This document shows, piece by piece, positions 50,924-60,649 of a DNA stretch of 64,000 nt. The notes under the pieces are model-generated. The model saw only the letters and a list, made by a program, of their open reading frames with translations. It was not told the origin of the DNA and did no database searches. A program made the position numbers and the translations under genes. Position 1 is the first letter of the stretch; every line of letters starts with the position of its first letter. The stretch covers positions 43,498 through 107,497 of the forward strand of contig CAJUJN010000005.1 in the NCBI GenBank assembly GCA_910586775.1, written 5' to 3'. The stretch comes from an uncultured Acetatifactor sp. (lineage in GTDB: Bacteria > Bacillota > Clostridia > Lachnospirales > Lachnospiraceae).

Positions 50924-51715
50924 TCACATGGCCATGCCGCCATCCACACAAATTACCTGACCCGTGATATAGTCCGACCTGTTTCCCGCCAGAAACGCCA
51001 CCAGTCCGGCCACATCCCCGCCGCTTCCTATTCTTCCCATTGGAATGGACGCAATCGCATTTTCCCTGACCTTTCCGCTCAAAGCATTTGTCATCTCCGT
51101 ATCGATAAAGCCCGGTGCCACCGCATTGACACATACACCGCGGCCGGCAAGCTCCCTGGCCACGCTTTTGGTCAGGCCGATGAGTCCCGCCTTGGACGCG
51201 GAATAATTGGCCTGCCCGGCATTTCCCGCCACCCCCGACACAGAAGAAATGTTGATGATCTTGCCGCTGCGCTGCTTCAGAAAATATCTGGACAGATGGC
51301 GAATGGTGTTGAATGCGCCTTTCAGGTTCGTATCCAGTACCTTGTCGTACTCTGCCTCTGTCATACGCAGGATCAGATTGTCTTTCGTGATACCGGCATT
51401 GTTCACCAGGATATCCAGGCGGGCATACTTATGGATGATTTCTTCCGCCATCCTGCCGCAGGCCTCATAATCGGACACGTCACAGCCTATTGTCTCTCCC
51501 TGTCCGCCGGCCTTCTCGATTTCCTCCACCACTTCCAGGGCACGCTCCCTGGAACCGTTATAATTTACCAGCACTACGGCTCCCATTTTCGCCAGTGTCA
51601 GGGCAATGCTTCTGCCAATCCCACGCCCTGCGCCGGTCACCAGGGCCACCTTGCCCGCAAGTTCTCCCTCTGCCGTATATGCGTTTTTTTCCGATTCTTC
51701 CTTTTCCACTCTCAC
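50924..51715 (-). CDS. fabG: 3-oxoacyl-ACP reductase
   Basis: NADPH-dependent short-chain dehydrogenase, 263 residues. The cofactor motif is VTGAGRGIGRSIA, NNAGITKDNLILRM is typical, and Ser158, Tyr171 and Lys175 form the active site. A GTG start with GAGAGG just upstream is used; a GTG two codons on is possible. The first ~20 charged residues before the fold are slightly longer than usual. Confidence 0.95.
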   Translation of the reverse strand: MRVEKEESEKNAYTAEGELAGKVALVTGAGRGIGRSIALTLAKMGAVVLVNYNGSRERALEVVEEIEKAGGQGETIGCDVSDYEACGRMAEEIIHKYARLDILVNNAGITKDNLILRMTEAEYDKVLDTNLKGAFNTIRHLSRYFLKQRSGKIINISSVSGVAGNAGQANYSASKAGLIGLTKSVARELAGRGVCVNAVAPGFIDTEMTNALSGKVRENAIASIPMGRIGSGGDVAGLVAFLAGNRSDYITGQVICVDGGMAM

Positions 51716-51783
51716 TTATCCTCTCTTATTCCGCTTCAGCACACTTATGACTGCTTTATTTTCCGATGCCTGCGATGCTTTCG

Positions 51784-52704
51784 TTATACTCCTAAACCCG
51801 GAATGCATTCCAGGTCACTGACCGTCCCTACATTTATTACCTTCGCATCCCGGTTCATTTTCTTCAGGAAGCCGGCAAGGGTCTTGCCCGGACCTATTTC
51901 AATGAAAGTATCCACTCCGTCCGCCAGCATCAGCTCCATGCTTTCGCGCCATCTCACGGTGGAGGACACCTGTCTGGCCAGAAGCTCTTTTATGGGAGCA
52001 GCCGACCTTACATAAGAAGCCTCCACATTACATATGTAGGGAATCGCAGGACATTTCACCTCCACTCCCTCCAGTTCCGCCGCCAGCTTCTCCCCGGCCC
52101 CGGCAAGCAGCCCGGAGTGAAAGGGACCGCTGACCTTTAAGGGAATGCAGCGTTTTGCCCCGGCTTCCTGAAGTCTGGCGGAAGCCGCCTGTACCGCCCG
52201 CGCCTCTCCGGTAATCACGATCTGCCCGGGGCAGTTGTCATTGGCAACGGAAACGATACCTTCCGTCTCTGCGCAGATATTGCGGATTGTCTCCGCATCC
52301 AGTCCCAGAACCGCGCTCATGGCACCGCCCTCCGGATATGCCTCCTGCATGTAAATGCCTCTGCAGCGGATCAGCCAGAACAGCTGGGGCAGCTCCATAA
52401 CGCCTGCGGCAGCAAGCGCGCCGTATTCTCCCAGGCTCAGTCCCGCAGCACAGTCCGCCCGGAATCCTTTTTCTTCCAATACTTTCAGAATCGCCACTTC
52501 CGTGGCCAGCATGGCAATCTGCGTATACTCTGTTATATCCAGTCTGTCATTTTCCGTAAAGCACAGTTCTCCCACATCCAGCCCGGTTGCCTCGCCGGCT
52601 GTCACATAGACTTTTTTCGCCGTATCAAAGGCATCGAAAAAATCCTTTCCCATGCCGCAGTACTGCGCTCCCTGGCCCGGAAAAATAAATGCCGTCTTTC
52701 CCAT
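51784..52704 (-). CDS. fabD: Malonyl-CoA:ACP transacylase
   Basis: Loads malonyl groups onto ACP. 306 residues from MGKTAFIFPGQGAQYCGMGK. The nucleophile is Ser90 in AAGLSLGEYGAL and the partner His lies in VSGPFHSGLL. VDTFIEIGPGKTLAGF near the C-terminus is typical. It lies between fabK and fabG. Confidence 0.95.
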   Translation of the reverse strand: MGKTAFIFPGQGAQYCGMGKDFFDAFDTAKKVYVTAGEATGLDVGELCFTENDRLDITEYTQIAMLATEVAILKVLEEKGFRADCAAGLSLGEYGALAAAGVMELPQLFWLIRCRGIYMQEAYPEGGAMSAVLGLDAETIRNICAETEGIVSVANDNCPGQIVITGEARAVQAASARLQEAGAKRCIPLKVSGPFHSGLLAGAGEKLAAELEGVEVKCPAIPYICNVEASYVRSAAPIKELLARQVSSTVRWRESMELMLADGVDTFIEIGPGKTLAGFLKKMNRDAKVINVGTVSDLECIPGLGV

Positions 52705-52750
52705 ATTCTTATCTTCCTTCCGAATCAAAGACGCGTCCTTTGCGCCGCAT

Positions 52751-53695
52751 TCAGCTGCGGGATATTGCGCCTGCTTCCTGCAGGCGCCTCATGCCGCCTT
52801 CCGCCACATCCCGAATGATTTCGCTGCAGCTTTCTTCCTTCTTCACCAGGCCCGCAATCTGTCCCGCCATCAATGTACCGTTCACGGTATCTCCTTCCAC
52901 CACGGCTTTCCGCAGGGCACCCAAAGTCAGCTGCTCCAGTTCCTCGAAAGGCGCTCCAGCCTTTTCCAGCTTCAGGTATTCCCGGGTCATACCGTTTCTC
53001 AGCTGCCGTACCGGATGCCCATGGCTCATCCCTGTCACCTCGGAATCAATATCCTTGGCGGCGATAATCTTCGCCTTATAATTCGGGTGAACCACAGCTT
53101 CCTTTGCCGTCACAAAACGGGTGCCCATCTGCACCGCCTCGGCCCCCAGCATAAATGCCGCCGCAAGACCTCTTCCGTCCGCAATCCCTCCGGCCGCAAT
53201 GACCGGAATCCGCACCGCATCCGCCACCTGGGGAACCAGGGCAAATGTAGTGGTCTGGCCGATGTGTCCGCCGGATTCCATGCCCTCCGCCACTACCGCA
53301 TCGGCGCCTGCCCGCTCCATCATCCTCGCCATGGCGACGCTGGCCACCACGGGAATGACCTTGATATCGGCATCTTTCCACATAGCCATGTACTTTCCCG
53401 GATTGCCCGCGCCGGTGGTCACGGCCTTCACGCCTTCTTCCACCGCCACTTGGGCTATTTTGTCCGCTTCCGGATTCATCAGCATGATATTCAGGCCGAA
53501 AGGCTTATCCGTCAATTCCCTGCACCGGCGAATCTGCTCCCGGACGAAATCCGCTCCGGCCCCGCCGGCACCGATGATTCCGAACCCTCCTGCTTCGGAA
53601 ACCGCAGCCGCCAGATGATATTCGGCCACCCATGCCATTCCTCCCTGAATGACCGGATACTCTATTCCCAAAAGTTCCGTTATCCTCGTCTTCAT
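52751..53695 (-). CDS. fabK: Enoyl-ACP reductase II (FMN-dependent FabK)
   Basis: Last reduction of the elongation cycle, using an FMN TIM-barrel rather than FabI. 314 residues from MKTRITELLGIEYPVIQGGM, with GAGGGCGG just upstream. FGIIGAGG, GLNIMLMNP, VAEGMESGGHIG and VIAAGGIADGRGLAAAFMLG are flavin-binding stretches of the family. It follows acpP by 13 nt. No fabI is present in the window. Confidence 0.94.
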   Translation of the reverse strand: MKTRITELLGIEYPVIQGGMAWVAEYHLAAAVSEAGGFGIIGAGGAGADFVREQIRRCRELTDKPFGLNIMLMNPEADKIAQVAVEEGVKAVTTGAGNPGKYMAMWKDADIKVIPVVASVAMARMMERAGADAVVAEGMESGGHIGQTTTFALVPQVADAVRIPVIAAGGIADGRGLAAAFMLGAEAVQMGTRFVTAKEAVVHPNYKAKIIAAKDIDSEVTGMSHGHPVRQLRNGMTREYLKLEKAGAPFEELEQLTLGALRKAVVEGDTVNGTLMAGQIAGLVKKEESCSEIIRDVAEGGMRRLQEAGAISRS

Positions 53696-53708
53696 GTCCG
53701 CCCTCATA

Positions 53709-53945
53709 TTAATCCATTTCCACGCCCTTGTCCGTGAGATACTTCATCACATCACCGACAGTGAGCAGCTGCTCCAGATCCTCTGACGGAATCTCAATGC
53801 CAAACTCGTCCTCCAATGCCATGACCATCTCGAACAGGTCCAGGGAATCTGCATCCAGATCCTCCTTGAAACGGGTGCTTTCAGTGATCTGTGCCCCTTC
53901 CGCGTTTAACTTCTCTTCGATGACTGCCTTTAATTTCTCAAACAT
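53709..53945 (-). CDS. acpP: Acyl carrier protein
   Basis: 78-residue acidic carrier that holds growing acyl chains on a phosphopantetheine arm at Ser34 (in DLDADSLDLFEMVMALED). It is the first gene of the fatty-acid operon. Upstream lie the promoter and two FabT-type palindromes. Confidence 0.97.
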   Translation of the reverse strand: MFEKLKAVIEEKLNAEGAQITESTRFKEDLDADSLDLFEMVMALEDEFGIEIPSEDLEQLLTVGDVMKYLTDKGVEMD

Positions 53946-54050
53946 TTTCTCTCCTCCTGCTGATTTGAAATTTTACATATTTTCCGGAAAACATGCCCGC
54001 CTTTTCTTTTATCACATGCACCCGGTGATATATGGTTTTTATTACCAGAT

Positions 54051-54079
54051 AAAATAGTATGTAACTCGATTTGTTTGAA
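54051..54079 (-). promoter_or_regulatory. Fatty-acid operon promoter
   Basis: On the minus strand TTCAAA (54074-54079), a 17-bp spacer, and TATTTT (54051-54056). The -35 lies inside a FabT-type palindrome, so repressor binding would block polymerase. Confidence 0.65.
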
Positions 54080-54102
54080 CATCAAAATATTTGACACTCA
54101 AA
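54074..54102. promoter_or_regulatory. Two FabT-type operator palindromes
   Basis: TTTGAACATCAAA (54074-54086) and TTTGACACTCAAA (54090-54102) are palindromes of the form TTTGA-N3-TCAAA, 16 bp apart centre to centre. FabT of streptococci and enterococci is known to bind such boxes, and a FabT-like gene lies at the far end of this cluster. Confidence 0.7.
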
Positions 54103-54430
54103 CTTTTATGATGATAACGCGGAGAACCTGATTTGTCAATAGCATATCTGATAAAATTTTGGAAAACCTTGACAATATCAGGAATTATGCTATCCTATAT
54201 TCATAAAGCATATTCATTTCCTGAACATATCGCCATGAATTCCAAGTCTTCTAAATCTCATTCAGAAACTCTATGCTTTGACACCCAGATTATATTTGCA
54301 GGGCAGGAGTTTGCTGTATGACTGCGCGATATTCTCCCGCCCGGAACAGGAAAATGCCAGACTCACGGGCATATCCGTTTGCGGTGGAGCCATGCGGAAT
54401 GAAATCCGATATTAATGAAAAGGAGCCTAT
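54103..54430 (+). other. Intergenic leader before the GH28-like gene
   Basis: Holds the promoter at 54169-54196 and about 230 nt of leader. No gene, strong hairpin or repeat is seen. Confidence 0.5.
54169..54196 (+). promoter_or_regulatory. Promoter of the GH28-like gene
   Basis: TTGACA (54169-54174), a 16-bp spacer, and TATCCT (54191-54196). It is divergent from the fatty-acid promoter and lies about 230 bp before the start codon. Confidence 0.65.
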
Positions 54431-57292
54431 ATGTCCACATACAATGTGAATGAAGCCACCGGCGCTGACCTCCGGCCCGAAGAACTGTTGAAACAGACTT
54501 ATTACACGATTACGGATTTCGGGGCATCCGCAGATGCCTCCCCCGTCCGAAACACGCTGGCTGTCAACCGCGCCATTCAGACGGCAGCCGCAGAAGGCGG
54601 AACCGTTCTGATTCCCGAAGGCACTTATTCCGTCTACACCATTCTTCTGGCAAGCAATGTAAACCTTTACCTTGAAGACGGTGCCGTTCTGGCGGCAGCC
54701 AAAACAGATATCCGCCATTCCTACCAGAAACAGAACGGAGAAGGCGGCAATTATGAGGAACCTGAAGCAAACACTTACGTGGGGATTCAGGACCACGGGC
54801 ATACTTACTTTGCAAACAGCCTGGTATACGGCGCTGACCTGGAAAACATCATGATTTACGGAAAAGGGCTTTTTACCGGAGGGCACTTTGGCGAAAATGG
54901 GATTCTGGAATATGTACTTCAGGGCGGTGACCCGGCAGAGCCCGACTCCCGTGAGGCGAAAGGGCATCAGGGCGAATGGTTCGGCAATAAGGGAATCGCT
55001 CTGGTCCGGTGTAAAAATGTGGTTCTGGCGGATTTTTCCGTCACCATCGGGGGACATTTCGCCATCATTGCCGAGGGCTGCGAAAACCTGTACGCGGAAC
55101 ATCTTTTGGTGGATACCACAAGGGATGCTTTCGATATTGACTGCTGCCGGAACGTTACCGTACGGCATACCGTCTGCAATTCCCTCACCGATGACGCTCT
55201 GTGTCTGAAAGCATCTTTCGGCGCGGGCATTTTTAAACCGCTGGAAAATGTGCTGATCGAAGACTGCACCGTCAGCGGTTATGATGCAGGCAGCGTCTAC
55301 GCCGGAGCATATACCCGGGACAAGCTTATCGCCCTGGACCGCTGCGGCCCCACCGGGCGGATAAAATTCGGCACGGAATCCACCTGCGGCTACCACCGGG
55401 TGACCATACGCCGGGTGAATTTCGACCGTTCCAGGGGCTTCTGCCTGGAGGCGGTGGACTGCTCTTCTCTGACGGATGTGATTTTCGAAAGCTGCAGCTT
55501 TGACAATGTGTCCAGTTCCCCCATTTTCATCCGGGCCGGAGACAGAGGGCGCTTTCCCGTAACAGGAAACAGCCCTTCCGGGAAGTATCCCGCCGCCGAA
55601 GGAAATGTACGCCTGGATAACCGAAACTGGATTCTTCCTGATGACAAAGCTTACCACTGCTATCCCGCCAGGCGTTATGCGCCCCATTACAACAGAACCA
55701 GGACAGTCACGGTAGATGGACATTCTTTCTTCGAAATCATAGACGGAGAACATCCTGTGGAATGCAATCCTGCGAATTATGAGGAACGGGACGGTCATTT
55801 TTATCTGAAAACCTGGCGATACGCGGCTTGTGAAGCGAAAGAAGGTCCGGGAATCTACCAGGCTGACCCTGCTCATGAACTGACGGCAACCGATCTGCCG
55901 TTATACGCCAACGCAATCGGCAGCGAAAACATGGCACGCGTGTCAGATATTTTGATTCGTGACATTACTGTCACAAACGCCGACCCCCGCTACCCCATTC
56001 TACTCATGGGATTAACGGATTCCCATATTGGAAATGTCATTTTGGAGAATATTTCCGTGGAATACAGAGGCGGACTGTCCATGGAGCATGCAGTGGAACA
56101 GCGGCAGCTGAACACGGAATGGAAATACTCCCAGTTCCACGCGAAGGAGCATGTGCAGAGCCTTCCCTGGCTGGTGAATGCCTTTTTCCTGAAAAACGAA
56201 GGGCTGCTGCCCAGGGCGGACTGGGATGCCGGAAACGGCCGTTGGCGTGAAAATCCCTACAATGTGCCTGAGCTTCCCGATGTGTATCCGGAATCCAGCA
56301 ACTGGGGGATTCTGCCGGCTTACGGGCTTTTTGCCAGACATGTAGACGGTTTGACGCTTAAGAATGTGCATTTTTCCTGCAAGGTGCCCGACGGCAGGCA
56401 TGTGTGTGTATTTGACGATGTGAACGGCGTATCCGTGGATGGACTGGAAGCCTGGTGCAAAGAAGGACTGGCTCCTGTCGCTGTTGTGACTGATCATTAC
56501 AGAAGACATACCAATGCGGAAAACGTTCCGGAGCAGCCATATTTCACCACCAAAGTGACAGGATTGTCGATTTTAAAGCCTTTCCTGCTGCACACAGGAA
56601 ATGACACTCGCGTCGCAAATTATCTATCCAACTCAGATGCAGAAGTGAGTCATTCCACCGTTGCATCCCTCTCCGGGAGCCCTATGACGGAGGCTGCCTC
56701 TTCTGCCCGGGCGCACTGCGGAGACTTCCGGGCCTCGGAATTTTATAACGATTCAGAGCACCCTGCAAAGGAAACCGGCGCACCGGAAGAAGTCTCGCGG
56801 ACTGCCTGGATTCAGGAAGTGGAAATCCATGCCCCTGCCCCCGGCACGCCCCCGGACAGCCTGTATCCGTATCCCACCGTGCCCTGCGCGGAATCGGGAT
56901 ATGGCTTTCAGGTGGATACGGACGATTATCCGCTTCCGCTGACGGTACACCGTCCCTTTATACACCCTATTGCCCCTGTGCAGCTTTCCCCGGGACAGGC
57001 ATACTGCGTTGTCCTGACGGTGCGCAATCCCGCCAGCGATATCTCGGAGGAAGCAGATAACGGCATTATCTACAATGAACAGACGACACGTTTGAATTAC
57101 GGCGTCAAAGGCATGGATGTCCCCCTGACCTTAAGCTGTGAAAATCTGCCGCAAGGCGCTGCATTCGACTCTTACAGCCGCCGCTTCTCGTGGACACCCG
57201 CAGATGGGCAGCAGGGAGAATACGGGATTGTTTTCGTGGTAAATGACGGTGTGCTACCGGAAAAAATGACGCTGAAAATCAACGTTCATTAA
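54431..57292 (+). CDS. Glycoside hydrolase family 28-like beta-helix enzyme with C-terminal Ig-like domain
   Basis: Probable polygalacturonase/rhamnogalacturonase-type enzyme for pectin fragments, 953 residues. YTITDFGASAD...NTLAVNRAIQTAAAEGGTVLIP is the usual start of GH28 proteins. The catalytic Asp region is RDAFDIDCCRNV (231-242) followed by TDDALCLKAS (253-262), and a right-handed beta-helix runs through about 130-740. The last ~95 residues are an Ig-like fold (GMDVPLTLSCENLPQGAAFD). No signal peptide is seen, so it would act inside the cell on imported oligosaccharides. AAAAGGAG precedes the ATG. Confidence 0.85.
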   Translation: MSTYNVNEATGADLRPEELLKQTYYTITDFGASADASPVRNTLAVNRAIQTAAAEGGTVLIPEGTYSVYTILLASNVNLYLEDGAVLAAAKTDIRHSYQKQNGEGGNYEEPEANTYVGIQDHGHTYFANSLVYGADLENIMIYGKGLFTGGHFGENGILEYVLQGGDPAEPDSREAKGHQGEWFGNKGIALVRCKNVVLADFSVTIGGHFAIIAEGCENLYAEHLLVDTTRDAFDIDCCRNVTVRHTVCNSLTDDALCLKASFGAGIFKPLENVLIEDCTVSGYDAGSVYAGAYTRDKLIALDRCGPTGRIKFGTESTCGYHRVTIRRVNFDRSRGFCLEAVDCSSLTDVIFESCSFDNVSSSPIFIRAGDRGRFPVTGNSPSGKYPAAEGNVRLDNRNWILPDDKAYHCYPARRYAPHYNRTRTVTVDGHSFFEIIDGEHPVECNPANYEERDGHFYLKTWRYAACEAKEGPGIYQADPAHELTATDLPLYANAIGSENMARVSDILIRDITVTNADPRYPILLMGLTDSHIGNVILENISVEYRGGLSMEHAVEQRQLNTEWKYSQFHAKEHVQSLPWLVNAFFLKNEGLLPRADWDAGNGRWRENPYNVPELPDVYPESSNWGILPAYGLFARHVDGLTLKNVHFSCKVPDGRHVCVFDDVNGVSVDGLEAWCKEGLAPVAVVTDHYRRHTNAENVPEQPYFTTKVTGLSILKPFLLHTGNDTRVANYLSNSDAEVSHSTVASLSGSPMTEAASSARAHCGDFRASEFYNDSEHPAKETGAPEEVSRTAWIQEVEIHAPAPGTPPDSLYPYPTVPCAESGYGFQVDTDDYPLPLTVHRPFIHPIAPVQLSPGQAYCVVLTVRNPASDISEEADNGIIYNEQTTRLNYGVKGMDVPLTLSCENLPQGAAFDSYSRRFSWTPADGQQGEYGIVFVVNDGVLPEKMTLKINVH

Positions 57293-57342
57293 CTGTTTTC
57301 CCGGTTGCCGCAAAGAAAAAGGCTGAGAAAGGAAATTCTATT

Positions 57343-57813
57343 ATGGAGTATCAGACAGATTACGATTTTCTGCTGGAGCAATTGAAAGCCGTGACGGAAT
57401 CCGAGACGGACACCATCGCCAACCTTTCCAATGCTTCCGCCGTACTGCAGATAAATCTGGACGAAATCAACTGGGTGGGCTTCTACCTGGTGCGGAAGGA
57501 GCAGCTGATACTGGGGCCCTTCCAGGGAAGGCCTGCCTGTGTCCGGATCGATTTCGGGAAAGGAGTATGCGGAACCGCTGCCGCCACCGGCGCCACCCGG
57601 CTCGTGCCGAATGTGCATGAGTTTCCGGGGCACATCGCCTGTGACGGCGCCTCCAATTCAGAGATTGTCATCCCCATGTTTCATGAGGGAAAACTGACGG
57701 CTGTGCTGGATATTGACAGCCCTGTCTTTCATCGGTTCACGGAAATCGACCGGGAAGGTCTGGAGCGGTGCGCGGCGATGTTATCGGAGGCATGTTGCTG
57801 GCAGTCATCCTGA
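57343..57813 (+). CDS. msrC: Free methionine-(R)-sulfoxide reductase (GAF domain)
   Basis: Reduces free Met-R-sulfoxide, an oxidative-damage repair step in the cytosol. 156 residues, one GAF domain. The three Cys of the fRMsr family are present: Cys66 (in RPACVRI), Cys76 (in GKGVCGTAA) and Cys100 (in HIACDGASNSEIV). It starts 50 nt after the GH28-like gene on the same strand and may be co-transcribed. Confidence 0.9.
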   Translation: MEYQTDYDFLLEQLKAVTESETDTIANLSNASAVLQINLDEINWVGFYLVRKEQLILGPFQGRPACVRIDFGKGVCGTAAATGATRLVPNVHEFPGHIACDGASNSEIVIPMFHEGKLTAVLDIDSPVFHRFTEIDREGLERCAAMLSEACCWQSS

Positions 57814-57873
57814 CACGACGCATTGATTCCACCTTTGAACCTCCGCAAAAAAGGGCGCACTGACAAAAAACAT

Positions 57874-58413
57874 TTACCTTACCGCATCCATATCCATAAA
57901 AGCCCTTGAACCCGTAGCGCCCTTCTGCCCCTGATATTTTCCGTTATAAGGATGCATCGCCACATCATCCGTCCGGGAGAAGACCAGCTGCCCTACCCGG
58001 CGTCCGGCTTTCAGTTCAATGGCACAGCGATTGACATTGTACAGTTCGAGGGTTATCTCCCCCTTGAACCCCGGGTCCACCCATCCGGCATTCTGGATAA
58101 ACAGCCCCATCCTTCCCAGCGAGCTTCTCCCCTCCACAAAGGCCGTCAAATCGTCGGGCAGTTCAAAATATTCCATGGTGGTAGCCAGGACGAACTGGTT
58201 CGGCAGCAGAACATAGGTGTCAGTTGTGATAGTCTTATATTTTATTTCCTTATCCAACGTGATGATACCGGTGGGGGAATCCTCCACGATGCTGAAAGTA
58301 TTGCCGAGGCGAATATCCACGCTGGCAGGCTGCACCTGATCCCTTTCTATAGGTGTAATCTGCAAAGTCCCGCTTTCCAGCATCTTATTGATCGTTCTGT
58401 CTGATAATACCAT
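57874..58413 (-). CDS. dcd: dCTP deaminase
   Basis: Converts dCTP to dUTP (or dUMP in bifunctional forms) for thymidylate supply. 179 residues from MVLSDRTINKMLESGTLQIT with AGGAGG 6 nt upstream. QPASVDIRLGNTF, GRSSLGRMGLFIQNAGW and DPGFKGEITLELYN are diagnostic, the last holding the catalytic Glu. An in-frame ATG at 58593 would add 60 unrelated residues. Confidence 0.93.
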   Translation of the reverse strand: MVLSDRTINKMLESGTLQITPIERDQVQPASVDIRLGNTFSIVEDSPTGIITLDKEIKYKTITTDTYVLLPNQFVLATTMEYFELPDDLTAFVEGRSSLGRMGLFIQNAGWVDPGFKGEITLELYNVNRCAIELKAGRRVGQLVFSRTDDVAMHPYNGKYQGQKGATGSRAFMDMDAVR

Positions 58414-58629
58414 TGCAATCCTCCTCTTTACTCGTTCCTTATCTTTCCTGCATATACCCTTTTTTCCATCACATATAGAGTAAGAACTTGTTTCCCTGCC
58501 ATGCCAGGGCTCCGCCGAACTCATGGATAAGTATAGCATACATAGCCAAAATCGGCAACCGCCGTCTACAGAACCCCCTCGCGGTGGCATCAAGTGGCAT
58601 CAAGTGAACAGTAACGGGACGCTATGGCT

Positions 58630-60567
58630 TCACGGAAACACGATTGTCCCTCCCCCATACCACACGGTCCTGATCTCTTCCAGATTCCGCAGTTCCTTCA
58701 GGCTGGTGACAGGATTGTCTCTGATATCCAGGTGCTGCAGACGGGGCAGTTTTTCTGTAAAGGCAATATTCTCCAGCCCCAGAGACCTCAGAGACAGTTC
58801 CGTCAGATTCGGAAAACAGTCAAACAATTCGTAATGTTCCGCTAACCTGACTTCTTCTGCGCCTTCCTCCCCGGGACTGCTCATGATACAGATTCCATTC
58901 ATGGACAAAGACTCCAGATTTTCGTTTGCCGGAAGCCGTGCAAAGTTTACACCCACCCTGCACTCGTCCAGACACAGGCTTATCAGGGACGAAATACCGA
59001 ATACCTCTTCGATATTGCCGTTGACAGCAACATCCTGCAGGTGCAGCGATGTAAGTTTCGGCAGTCTTGTCAGGGGTTCCAGAGACTCCACCGTCGTGGA
59101 AAAGCGGCGTACTTCCAGCGTATCCAGTTCCGTCATGGCAGAAACCGCCTCCAGCTGCGCTCCCGAACAGTGCTCCAGAAACAGGGAGATGACGCTTACG
59201 GCATCTTTCAACGGCGACAGATCGTCCACATCCTTCAGGGAAAGCCGCTCCAGCCTTGTCAGCTTTTCAAAGGAAGGCAATTTCCCGCCGTGTCCCATTT
59301 CAAGCGTCAGTTCTTCCAACTCATACAGCCGGGCAACGACAGAATAATCTTCAATCATGGAATTACCTGTCAGATTCAACAGAGTGAGCCCGCCACATTC
59401 CTGCAGCACATCCAGAGATTTTACCCTGCTCTTTTCAATGTCGAGGCTGGACAGGCGTCCCATGGAACCCACAAAGTAAATATCTTCCAGCGAATCGGAC
59501 ACAATTTTCAGCCATTCCAGATTTTCCAGGGATAACAGCGGGCTATAGTCCGTCAAAGCGTCACATTCCTCAAGCATCAGGCCCTGCAGTGCGGGGAATT
59601 TCACCAGTGCGGAGATATCCTCCAGCGCCCTGTAATCCACGGAAAGATATGCCAGGTTCGGAAACAGCTCTATTCCGTCAAGATTCTTCTCCCCTGTCTC
59701 CTCACCGCTCCCCGGTTCGGCCGGCTCGCTTATTTCGTCTGCAATCCCCAGCGCCGTTATCGCTTCCGGATAAGGAATGATATCCGCCATCTCTTTGACG
59801 GTATTCCGTGTATACAGCCCTGACAGCCTGTCCAACCCCTGCAAATCGCCGGGACTGAGCTTTCTGTCAACGGAAATCCACTCCAGTCCGGTAAAAACGG
59901 ACAAGTCCGCCGTATTCATCTCTGATTCCTCTCCGTATGACATTATCTGTACAGCGCCATGGTTCAGCTGAAAGGCAACTGTCTTCTCCGAAGCATCGAT
60001 CTGCAGGGATGTAAGCCAGGCATATTCCTCCGCCGTAATAGAATCATAGTCCTTCTCCCAGATATTACCTGCTGCCTGCTGGAAAAAATCTGACTGTGGC
60101 AGCTTTGTTTCTGACATATATGTCGTTTCTTTATCACGGGTACTCTCACCGCTTTCGTTTTCACCTGATAAACTTGATAATTCCGCACCTTTTTGACTTT
60201 CTTCACTTTTTGACACATCTGTCATTTCTTCTGGTTTTGTTTTATCCGACACTCCTGTCATGTTTTTTCCGACATTCTTCAGAATCTGTTCCGAAATCCT
60301 GTTTTGTTCTTCATAAACCTTTTTCCCTTTTCTGTTATTACTTTCCCGTATATTCTTTTCTGTCCTTTCAATTCCATCCGAATCGCCATCTGTCCGATTG
60401 CCATCTGTCCGGCTCACCGGTTCTGCCATTGCCCTGTAACCGGCCATTACATCCTGACATGGAACCAACACTGCCGGAAGCGCCATACAGATGCATCCCA
60501 GCACTACCGCCGCAAAATCCGTCCTCCCCCTGCTGCCCGTTCTGCTCTCCTCTTTTTTATCCGCCAT
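58630..60567 (-). CDS. Leucine-rich repeat protein with N-terminal membrane anchor
   Basis: 645 residues. A short basic N-terminus and hydrophobic stretch (about 16-38, AAVVLGCICMALPAVLVPC) look like a signal or anchor. A Ser/Glu/Lys-rich linker follows (about 45-170). Then come about 12-14 leucine-rich repeats of internalin-like 20-24-residue type (LPRLQHLDIRDNPVTSLKEL near the C-terminus). No LPxTG signal is present. It would lie on the outer face of the membrane and bind a protein or glycan; no ligand can be named. Confidence 0.8.
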   Translation of the reverse strand: MADKKEESRTGSRGRTDFAAVVLGCICMALPAVLVPCQDVMAGYRAMAEPVSRTDGNRTDGDSDGIERTEKNIRESNNRKGKKVYEEQNRISEQILKNVGKNMTGVSDKTKPEEMTDVSKSEESQKGAELSSLSGENESGESTRDKETTYMSETKLPQSDFFQQAAGNIWEKDYDSITAEEYAWLTSLQIDASEKTVAFQLNHGAVQIMSYGEESEMNTADLSVFTGLEWISVDRKLSPGDLQGLDRLSGLYTRNTVKEMADIIPYPEAITALGIADEISEPAEPGSGEETGEKNLDGIELFPNLAYLSVDYRALEDISALVKFPALQGLMLEECDALTDYSPLLSLENLEWLKIVSDSLEDIYFVGSMGRLSSLDIEKSRVKSLDVLQECGGLTLLNLTGNSMIEDYSVVARLYELEELTLEMGHGGKLPSFEKLTRLERLSLKDVDDLSPLKDAVSVISLFLEHCSGAQLEAVSAMTELDTLEVRRFSTTVESLEPLTRLPKLTSLHLQDVAVNGNIEEVFGISSLISLCLDECRVGVNFARLPANENLESLSMNGICIMSSPGEEGAEEVRLAEHYELFDCFPNLTELSLRSLGLENIAFTEKLPRLQHLDIRDNPVTSLKELRNLEEIRTVWYGGGTIVFP

Positions 60568-60649
60568 AACGTATCTCTCCCCGCTTTCCCGTCCGTATCC
60601 CGTCATTCTTCTGCCGTATCGACGTTACATAGTCCAAATCTTCAACTTC

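Noticed and set aside
49225..50967. Open frame of 580 codons on the plus strand opposite fabZ-fabF
   Set aside because: The minus strand encodes FabF and FabZ with intact active sites; the antisense frame is a by-product of GC-rich codon use.
54290..55876. Open frame of 528 codons on the minus strand opposite the GH28-like gene
   Set aside because: No ribosome site and no recognisable motif; the plus strand has a clear start, promoter and catalytic motifs.
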